DNA from: Tanypteryx hageni
Lineage: Eukaryota; Arthropoda; Insecta; Odonata; Petaluridae
Direction: 5' to 3'
Assembly: GCA_028673005.1 (NCBI GenBank)
Contig: CM054116.1
Span: 98,248,207 to 98,312,206 of the forward strand
DNA: 64,000 nucleotides
The notes under the pieces were generated by a model, which searched no databases, was not told the origin of the DNA, and saw nothing but the letters and a program-made list of their open reading frames with translations. The position numbers were made by a program, and so were the translations under genes. Within the stretch, counting starts at the first letter, position 1, and every line of letters begins with the position of its first letter. Below are positions 55,101-64,000 of this stretch, piece by piece.

Positions 55101-58100
55101 ATAGTTTCAAAGGAAAAAAGGAAGGAAATGGATTAGCTGAGCTCGCTCAATTGTGGCGTATGTTACAGCGACACTTAAGCAATACCCGCCGACAACAAAA
55201 ATGACTGTGTGAATGAGTCTCTGTCGTGAGCTTGTGTATATGTGTGTGTTTGGAAGAGTTTGTACTATTATTTATTTCCAGGGTAAATTTTCCGAAGTGA
55301 TTAAAACTGCTTGGTAAATCATTCTCTCTCTCTCTACCTTCCTAAGACATAATTGTATATACCTGTATATGTTTATAAAGTATGATCTCGCGCATTCTCC
55401 TCCTCATATATCCTCTCCCGTAAGAGTTTGTAAGAATGTTCTGATTCTAAGTGATGGAATATTTTCATCGAATTTCTGGATAAAGACTTAATGGAGAGAT
55501 ACAAATGTTTTGTAATTTTTTCGATTGATATTCGCTATATGCTTTGCCTCGGTATCGATGGTCTAATTGTGTCATATTGATTTCATCGTAAATTTTGAAT
55601 GGGGACGTTTTAGGAAATCAAACAATGTCAGGATTACATTACTCGATGAAATAAAAAAGTGAATTTTTTAAACCTCACAGTATCTGATGAGTGAATGAAA
55701 AATTTTCGTCTTGTTTCTTTGAAGCAATTGATTTAATCTGAAAATTCCGCTTACCGCAGCCAACTGATAGAATCCGAAAGACTGTCTAATTTATAAATGA
55801 CGTAGCAGTTCCTCAATAATGGAATCGGCGCTGTTGTCTATTAAATTCTTAAAGTTACAATGGGGCAAGCAGCTAGTTTTAGAAAAGAAGTGAAATGGTG
55901 TTTAGATCCAATCGAAATGCTCAACCTGAAAACGTCTGAGGAGAAGGCAGAGAGGGCAAGGGAAGAACGGCATTATTCCGAATAATTTCTTCGAATGGAT
56001 TTTTTGGGTAAATGTGTCATTCCTTTTTATTTCAGTCACTCGGAGGGTGAGAGAAAATGTGTCAACTGAAACAAATATTTCCCCTTTTTAATGAAATATC
56101 TCATATTAATGTGTAAGTTCAAAAGTTAGTGATATTCTATTCACTGGCCATTAAAGTTTTTATGACATATTCGTCTTTTTTATTAAATATGTGTATGTTT
56201 ATACGGAGAAGAAAATTTTCCATCGTTGAAATTTGTGGTAATAGAACGAAATGAAGTTCACGTGATTTTCAATCGAATTGGTGTAAAAAAATAGGAGATC
56301 AACTCAAATGAAAATGCATTAAAACAATTCCAATGAAATACTTTCTAATTCCGACAAAATACTTCCGATTCCTTCACTCTCTGTAAGAAAGTCGTCGTAA
56401 CCAAATCAATAAGATGACTAAAATAAAGTCCTTGGTATTCTATTTTTATTTCTTTTGTGAAATGCCATAAAGGCATAGGTGAAACGTAGACTACTCGGTT
56501 AGCATAGACATCAGTTTGAATCTGGATGTAGAAAAAAGGAAAATTTCTGATTGGAGTGGAAAGACAACTTAGTTCTAGAATGGAGTAAACAATTTAATAG
56601 AAGCTGCATCACATTTCAGAAGCGAATGTCCTCGAATATTAGCTTCGTTCGGTCGTTACGGCTATTTACGAACGAATAATAGAATCTCCATAAGGGCAAC
56701 ATAAGGCTTTCCTCAGATTTTCTGACTTTGGAACTTGATTTAGTCTTCTGCTATTGATCAAATGAATTTCGTCTAATTTCTGCTACACTACTGCAATATC
56801 ATCGACAATTTAATTATTATTTATTTTTAGCTTTATAAATAAGATAAACATTTAAACATATAGTTTATTTAATGCAGATTTGCTCATTATCTATTAAATA
56901 TAATACGTATTTGTCACGAAAGATTTGTTAAATACTTTTGACTAATTACTTGGCATGGAAGAACTTTAGTAATGGTAAAGGAAAGCTAAAAGCGTTATAC
57001 AGTCGAAGATACGTTTATGTTCGATTAAATCCATTATAATAGAAAATCAATGTAAATAAAAAGAAAAAAGTTACGGTAGTACAGTCCACGCAGATGTGAA
57101 TACGTGTCGCTAATTGAATCTGAGAAAATTTAGCAATTTAGCACCCAAGCATGAAAATAACAATGTTAACTCAATGAAAAAATAACAGACGTTTTTAATT
57201 CAAGTTCCTATCTGGCAATAGGATAGAGAAACTCGTAGATACAACCTCTACAGTGTCACGCTTTGATGAGTTAGTTGTACTTGTACATTGAGAGAATAAT
57301 AATTTTTCTGGAACTCTAATAAGGATTGAACTTTTCACTAAAATATAAATAAAATATTTCGTAATTACCCATAATTACCAAAACTAAATCGATGAATGTT
57401 AACGGAAGACACTATTTCCAATATATTTTTCGTGCTTTCTTAAAGTTAGTAAAAATAAAATTAATAAGCTTTGTAAAAATATACATTCAAAATAAACAAA
57501 AATGCATTTCATTATTAATTTAACGTTTTCAAGTCATTTTGGGATTTTGCTAATGTCTCATAAGCTATGATCGTTTAAATTCTTTTGTGAGATTGGAAGT
57601 ATTAAGTTAAACGAAATTGTAAACCAAAATGCTCTCATTTCTTCGTTTCTGATATTTATTAATCAGAAATTATATCTTTAGGGTATCGATTAATGTCAAT
57701 GGAGCTTAAAGATCTTTCTGACTAAATGATAAGACAAAAAAAATATATTCCGAAAATATTTCCATAAGTTAAAATCAGCTAAGAATATACATTTTCATTT
57801 CATTTGCAGATTCCATAAAAAATTAATCGTTATTAGTTACTTTCCTCAAAAATTATATCATAATTAGATTTGGCCAACGGTCAATGCTTATGTCTAAAAC
57901 TATCAATTTTCCGGTAAAACTCGTACACTGAAATTCCTTTTTGAGATACACAGCAAGTTTAACTGAAAACGTTTGAATAATTAACAGACCCACGTTATAA
58001 CGTGGCAAATTAAAAATTTTCCGGAATTGACGATGATTCCTAGATAACAGCATAACGTAATAACCAGAACGTGGAGAAGCAATATAAACCGAAGAAAATC

Positions 58101-59529
58101 ATTTCCACCGAAGAATCTCCGAAAGGAAAATTATCTGGAAAGGCTACGATAAAAACTAGATAATGCGATTATTTGGCCCTTCTATCGGAACACGCCTTTT
58201 TGTTTCCGGTTCCTGAATCCATTGTCTGCGGGCGCATCGCGCTGCCTCTTATTTATTTGGTCGTCTCGATACGATTTTTGTGCTGTCTGATGTTTCGTCA
58301 TCCGTGTGGACGGGATGAGGCTTTTGTAGCGGTGCCATGGCCGCATTCTAAACCCTGCCAATTTCCTTCCGCGTTGTCTTTCTCCGGGATATATAATAGA
58401 AGCATTCGGCTCGGAGACCCATCCAGGGGCCGAAGTCTAGACGCGGCGGGGCGATAGGGAAAGAACAGATTTGAGTAGTACATCGGTGGTCCCGCAGTCC
58501 GAATTTCTTTTTTTTTAGCGAACGGTCTCCCGAAATCCGAGTCGGACATCTTTTTCGTAAAAGAAGGCGGAATGGGGCGGTGCGAACACAAAAGGACGGT
58601 GACACGACCAGTCAGACAAAGACGCGAATCTCGAAAAAATTGAAGTTAAAAATGGATCGTGAAATGTTGTATCCGATGGGTGACAAGAACTTCGCGACGT
58701 CGGGTTTTTTTGCAGTTCCTTGTCAAATAATTTCATGGAATATTTCTGGAGGAAAGAGAATGAAAATTTAATTATCGTGAAAATGGTTGATATGCATAAG
58801 AAAATTTCTTATATTACACTCCACTGCACTCATAAAATTGGAAAAGGTGACATCCTTGTGTTTGGGTAAAAATTTTCACCATCCCAAATATCAAAATAAG
58901 ATCGATTTCATTCAATATTTGCAAGCAACTCAAATTTTCTTCACTTTTCAAAAATTTAGAATGTTTTTTACTCGGACAAACAGCTCATATTTCAAGTAAT
59001 GTGTAAAACGGAGAAACCAAAAGCTGCATTTGAAACTCAATTTTCAGTTTCCTCGTCGGTACTCGCCTAATAGAAGTAAAATCGTAATTACTGTCGTCCT
59101 TCATTTTGATCGAAAAAATCATGAAAGGGTGCTTTGTTAAATTTGTTCATAAGGGATATAAAGAGAAAGATCAGCCTAGGGCCTATTTCTAAATTAAAAA
59201 CGACAAAAATATCTTCTACAATGCCACAACTGTAAAAGTTATGTTTGTCGTTTTTTGAGATGGAATACCGCCAAGTTAAGGCCCATACAGTTAAGTTTGT
59301 TGTAAAAAACATAATTTCATCAACAGTACTATTGGTTTATGATTGAAATTACAAGGTACGGTTTGATCACAAAGAAAAAAATTGAAAAATTAAGTGTAAA
59401 AAAATATTTTAAGCTAGAGATAGTCGCTAGATGGCACGCTCGACAAATATTTCCATACTGTGTTCTTCAAAAGCATGAACTCATGGATTTTTAAGTATCA
59501 GAAACTGAAAAAACAAATACCTATCTGAA
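52190..59529. other. gene-poor AT-rich DNA
   Basis: About 7.3 kb downstream of the gene. No open frame with recognisable protein motifs. Frames at 58173-58457 and on the opposite strand at 58298-58605 have no known domain. No clear element ends were spotted. Confidence 0.4.
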
Positions 59530-60134
59530 CCCTTAACTACAGACCACTCGTCTGTGAGGCGGGTGCGTTTTTTGTAATCGCTGCTGCACTTTCTTATCTA
59601 ATCTTGGAACCTCCTGCGTCCTAGTACCTTCAAATGGCTATAGATGGAGTATTTTGGTATAACTTGTAGCAAATACTAGTACCCCTACGGGCTTGTAGTG
59701 TTTCAAAACGATCAGTTGAGTGGCAGCAGTCGTCACGTTCGTCTCACAGACGACGCGTCGGTGACATTATTTTTATCGATTTTTTGTTTTCTTGTAATCA
59801 ATTTAGCTAGAATGTATTTATATACCATTAAAACATACAATTGCAATAAGTTTTGTATTTTTAAGGCTTAATAAATTTGTATTAAAAAATACCGTATCAA
59901 CAATTTTCTTTCTTTTCTTGTGGTACTTTGCCATTTTCCATAATAAATGGTTAGGTTTGGTATTTTTTGTACAAAAAAGGGAAATAATTGGCAATTAGAT
60001 GTTAAACAAAGGAAAGCAGTCTTAGCGCTCTTAGCATGCTTTATCGCCGAGATATGGGGGCGAGAAGATAAAGTAGTCTTTGAGACGAGGCGTCGGTATT
60101 AGCGTGAAAAAACTTAAGTGTCGGTAGTTAAGGG
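59530..60134. mobile_element. piggyBac-like MITE
   Basis: 605 bp with inverted ends CCCTTAACTACAGACCACTC (left) and, in reverse complement, CCCTTAACTACCGACACTTA (right). The right flank is TTAA (60135-60138). The left flank is TGAA (59526-59529), one base from TTAA, consistent with a TTAA target duplication. Subterminal CTCGTCT words recur in both halves and in the centre (TTCGTCTCACAGACGACGCG). No transposase frame. Confidence 0.65.
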
Positions 60135-60389
60135 TTAAAAATCTCCAATAACTATAAGAAGATTATATAAACTAGATGCGCATTTCGGCCACAATGCAGC
60201 TGCCTTTATTGGTGATTCATCGAAAGAAGATTCTAAAAAAGAACCCGTGGTGCAGTATTTTTTAATACGTATGCGATAGAGGATTTGTGGGTAGGTGCCA
60301 GTTAAGGTTGCGCATGGGGGGCCTGAGATATGCGAATTTTGAAAGGGAAACGTGATATTAGTTGTAGGTATAATTCAAATATCTTAGAG

Positions 60390-60848
60390 CAATAGTGGGC
60401 AACCTTTTCTACTTGGTGGGCCGCATAGGTAGCAGTGAAGCCTTCGGTGGGTCGCATTGGAAATTGTCAATGCTTCGGCGGACTGGGTTCAAGTTAAATC
60501 GGAAGTTACTTAGAGATTCCTACGCACCGTATCAGTGAAAATAAAGTTCAAATTAAGTTTATAGGGTTAATATTACAATATTAAGAATCATGATTCAATT
60601 CAATCTTAGAAATACCTTGGAGAAAATATAAAAAACAAAATTAAAAAGAACTTACATGAATTGAGAAATATTTATTAAGGGCTCTCAATTTAATACTAGA
60701 TATTTTAACAGGTTTTACTAGATATAAAATAACATGAGGTGGGTAAATTAAAAAAGTGAAAAAATTTTGAAAACTACGAAACGCTGGTGGCGGGCCGCAT
60801 GAAATTGTTAAGAAGGCCGCGTCCGGGCCGTGGGGCAACCCTGTACTG
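60390..60848. mobile_element. hAT-like non-autonomous element
   Basis: 459 bp. The left end is CAATAGTGGGCAACCTTTTC and the right end in reverse complement CAGTACAGGGTTGCCCCACG. GGGCCGCAT words lie near both ends. The TGGGCAACC/GGGCCGCAT pattern is typical of hAT MITEs. No matching 8-bp flanks are visible, so the limits are approximate. Confidence 0.55.
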
Positions 60849-62560
60849 GAGGATTTTTCTGGGAAATCGGTACGTGTTCTGCCAAAAAATGTTGTGAAGA
60901 ACCTGAAATCGGACCTAGATCATTGTTTATGAATTGGTTTGATTTTTGAAACTGTATGGGCTCTCTAGTATGTTTAATTTTTGATTTGTTCTTAATAATT
61001 TCAAATTTATCTTATAGACAACATTTATGTAAGGAAAGAATTATTTTAAGCATTAATGCAATATCAATGAGACATTTTTATAGAAAATTAACTAATTTAA
61101 CAGCATTTCATATGATGGCAATATTAATTCATCTTGTGAAATCATTACCATTCATATAAGTTAGCTATGGCATCAAACATTCGACCTAGATTCAAACGCT
61201 TTCGTCGCGGAAAGGAAGAGACAAACGCCTTTGAATTATCTTTCACTTCTGATTTGTTTTATTTATATAACTTCTACTAGGTAGTAACGTCATTTCAGAG
61301 AGTAAAATATGTAGTCTCAAAATTAAGACAATGTAAGAGACTTGGAAAGTAACTTTAGTAATAGTGCTCAAAGATAGCGCAACTCTGGAACAAAGAAGAT
61401 TAGATTATTTAACAACTGACTCTAAAAAGTAAATTCCCTACGAGACGGAACGCTAAAGGAAGAGGATACAAAGGATTGGAGATGGGCTACGTAGGCAAAA
61501 ATCCAGGAAGTCTATTAGACAATCAAGGATAAGAAAGAAGCATTGCAAGCTGCGCGAGACAGGGTAAAGTGTTTAAGGCAGCTTTTAAGGAAAGAGACGC
61601 GGAGTGATAAGGGAGGTGTATTCAAAAGGGAGACAAGCCCATCTGATAGGAAAGCAAAGTTGCCAGATGTTTTAAAGCGAGAGAAATAAGTAGAAGGGAT
61701 TAATCATCACGTCCAACGAGAAGAAAGACGGGACAGGGGGAATTTGACTCGTGCATATTTCTGGAACTTCGCGTACACCTTGACTAAGGCATATGCCCCG
61801 CGGGACCTGACCTCTTTCCGAGTGATCCATACTTGATACTCGAACCTCGAGGCGAATGCCACTTTTCCCATCTCTCTTTAAATTGCTATTTCATTCCGCT
61901 GCCGCGAACTCTTAGTCCAGCTCATGCGACCCATCTAGTGGATAAATTAACTCCATAGACTAGTCTGTTTCGCGCTCGTGCGGAAATTTTCAACTACGAT
62001 CGGGAATGCGTCAATTTGTCTCAAAAATGTCCAAAGCATTAAAGGAGGAAATTTCATTTCATTACAGATTTAATAAAAGAAACTTGATATTATAAGAAAC
62101 ATTGAATGACGATAAGATAAATTGGATTTGTGCCTTTAAAATATTTTTATTTAATTCCTTTCTCCGTAAAAAAGACGATAATCGACACAATTTAAGAATT
62201 ATCTAACATTTATAGCGGATTATTGAAATGACGATGAAATAAATCGTTAAGGATTTGAAGATTTTTTTGCAAAAAAGAATTAAGAAATCTTGCTATACTA
62301 TGTTAAATATCTTCGGAAAGTATTATATATATTGATTCCAAACAAATGGTAATTTGTAAATGAAAAATCGAACTCATTTTCTAAGGCTGTTTCCACGAAG
62401 CGTTAATTTTTTCTTTAAAATACGCTACCATATTTTTACACAAATTCCTTTTTTCCTCTGCTTATGCATATTTTCGTAGGATGGCCTCAGATCTAATCGG
62501 ATCCAAGCCCCTCACCGCCTTTCTTCGCCCCCTACCGCCCCCTCCTACCATCTTTCTCAG
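60849..62560. other. AT-rich DNA, one coding-like fragment
   Basis: Mostly featureless. A 67-codon frame at 60956-61159 is discussed as an observation. Nothing else is recognised. Confidence 0.35.
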
Positions 62561-62570
62561 CCTTCACCGA

Positions 62571-62615
62571 CCCCACTGCCCCCCCTCCCCCCCCCCCCAC
62601 GTCCCCCCTTCCCCC
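62571..62615 (-). repeat. C-rich tract (G-quadruplex-capable on minus strand)
   Basis: Runs of 4-12 C separated by single bases on the + strand. The complementary G runs could stack as a G-quadruplex. Confidence 0.7.
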
Positions 62616-64000
62616 ACACTGCCGAGGATTAATCGAAATCGAATGGGCCGTTTTAGACTCATTAATTTTCATGAGTATTTTCATTTTATCTCACAAATAT
62701 AACGCCCATAATTAAACTGTCTTTTATATTTACCAATTAATTAAAACTGAAGGCTTTAAAAATAGCACCTAAATTTATTAGAGTGCTTCTCTGTAGGGGA
62801 ATTTACTTGCAGGAGGTCAGTAGGCACCAGTACTTGAATTGGTGTCAGCAGTAGCGAGGTATTGCTGGGAGGCCAGTAAAGGATAAAGGGAAGTCAGTCT
62901 GAAACAGTCTGAAATGATTGTGGAGTGGAATAGCAGTTGTATATAATGGATTTGAAGAGAAATTGGTGGTGAAAGGCCAAGATTGTGGGAGAGGTGGGTG
63001 GAAGATCAGGTATGTGGTGAAAGGAGACGACGTGGGATGGCGACTGTGAAGAGGTTTAAGCATGAGAGGTGGGTAGAGCCTTCGCGACACGGGAATCATC
63101 TTAGTGAGAGCGAGATTTAAATGAGAAGTACTTTTGAATCTCAGTTAAGTCTATGCGTTAATATTCCATTCCTACCATTCTCCTCGCTTTCAAAATTTTG
63201 GCCAATTTTAAAAAACATATATTTAACCCAAATCCAATGATAACTTTCATGGAGTGATTTTCAAGAAAATGGGCATATCTATTAGACAGTCTGCCTTATT
63301 TTGGTATGAAATTAATGTCACATTTCAGCTTGTTGGGTTTTTTGTTAGCTTTATGTTTAGATGCAGTCGTACAATTTTGCTAAATAATAATAAATTAATT
63401 TACTGTGCCCGCAAAAGCGAATTTTTGAGATCTAAGATGAACTTAAAGTATTATTAATTGCCGAAATTCCTAAAAAAATTTAAGGAAATGAGAACTTCGT
63501 TGCACAGGCGAGGTATTTTTACGTTTATTTCATCTTTCACTTTAACATTCGAAATTTATTGCAAGCCATTGGAACGGACGAAAATGATGAATGATACCAG
63601 GAATGAAAAAGGAAAGGTCGGATAATGAGAAGGAAGGGATCAAAGGACGGAAGATGGATGTAAGAGGGGACTGTCTGACGAAAGGTTTGTGCGAGAGTGA
63701 ATGAGTTTTATAAAGGTACGGAAATTGTAAATTGAACTCTCCTCTCGTTTTTAATTGGCTCCCATCCGTCGAAATTAAATCGCTTCCTTTCACCCGGAAG
63801 AGGAGAGATTACGCGACAATAAATCCCTCCTTAGGTTTGTGAAGAACAGAACCTTAGATGTTCGCGAAATTCGGTTTTATGTAGTTTCACCTCCAAATTC
63901 CCGTTTATATTTTACTGGTTGTATTATCGATCAGTTACTATCGTTGCTGTTTTCAAATTCCGACAACTGTACAGCCTATAAAACTTCTTTATTCCCTTAT
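62616..64000. other. non-coding DNA to the window edge
   Basis: Mixed AT-rich sequence with short purine-rich patches (about 62860-63080 and 63590-63690). No gene or element is recognised. Confidence 0.35.

Noticed and set aside
58173..58605. Overlapping frames of 85-97 codons on both strands
   Set aside because: No domain, no compositional or splice support on either strand. Mutual overlap suggests chance.

Overview
This is a eukaryotic, almost certainly arthropod (probably insect) nuclear window. It is AT-rich, with one long multi-exon protein gene on the + strand whose GC-rich exons sit in large introns full of transposon debris. There is no operon structure, rRNA gene or convincing tRNA gene. 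Most long open frames are shadows of purine-rich simple sequence or of the antisense of exons.

Layout. (1) 1-13.5 kb holds no recognisable protein gene. It is dominated by alternating polypurine and polypyrimidine blocks of 0.3-2.2 kb, with minisatellites inside them and a microsatellite cluster at 13.1-13.5 kb. (2) 14.06-16.97 kb is a transposon cluster: a Tc1/mariner-like element with ~115-bp inverted ends, a decayed pogo/Tigger element abutting it, and a higher-order tandem array (three ~210-bp monomers duplicated as a 630-bp unit) whose monomers begin with a hAT-type terminus. (3) 17.47-50.55 kb holds ten + strand exons that join in frame (1459 visible residues plus stop). They encode the C-terminal part of a type I membrane protein: several CUB domains, an LDL-receptor class A module, one transmembrane helix and a basic-then-acidic tail. 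The 5' end (signal peptide, start codon) was not found. (4) Introns carry many elements. The 13.4-kb last intron holds a sense-oriented CR1/L2-like non-LTR retrotransposon with a 2A-like DIELNPGP motif ahead of its endonuclease, a dimeric ~147-bp tandem array, a TIR element, a 162-bp-arm hairpin, an inverted repeat pair and a hAT remnant. (5) 50.5-64 kb holds the likely 3' UTR and then gene-poor DNA with a piggyBac-like MITE and a hAT-like MITE.

The exon chain is supported by consistent GT-AG borders and matching phases in all nine introns, plus CUB sequence running across the junctions. The first visible exon (17469-17605) completes the start of CUB1. The protein is probably a cell-surface or adhesion receptor; no ligand can be read from sequence. 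I give no gene symbol because orthology cannot be fixed without a search.
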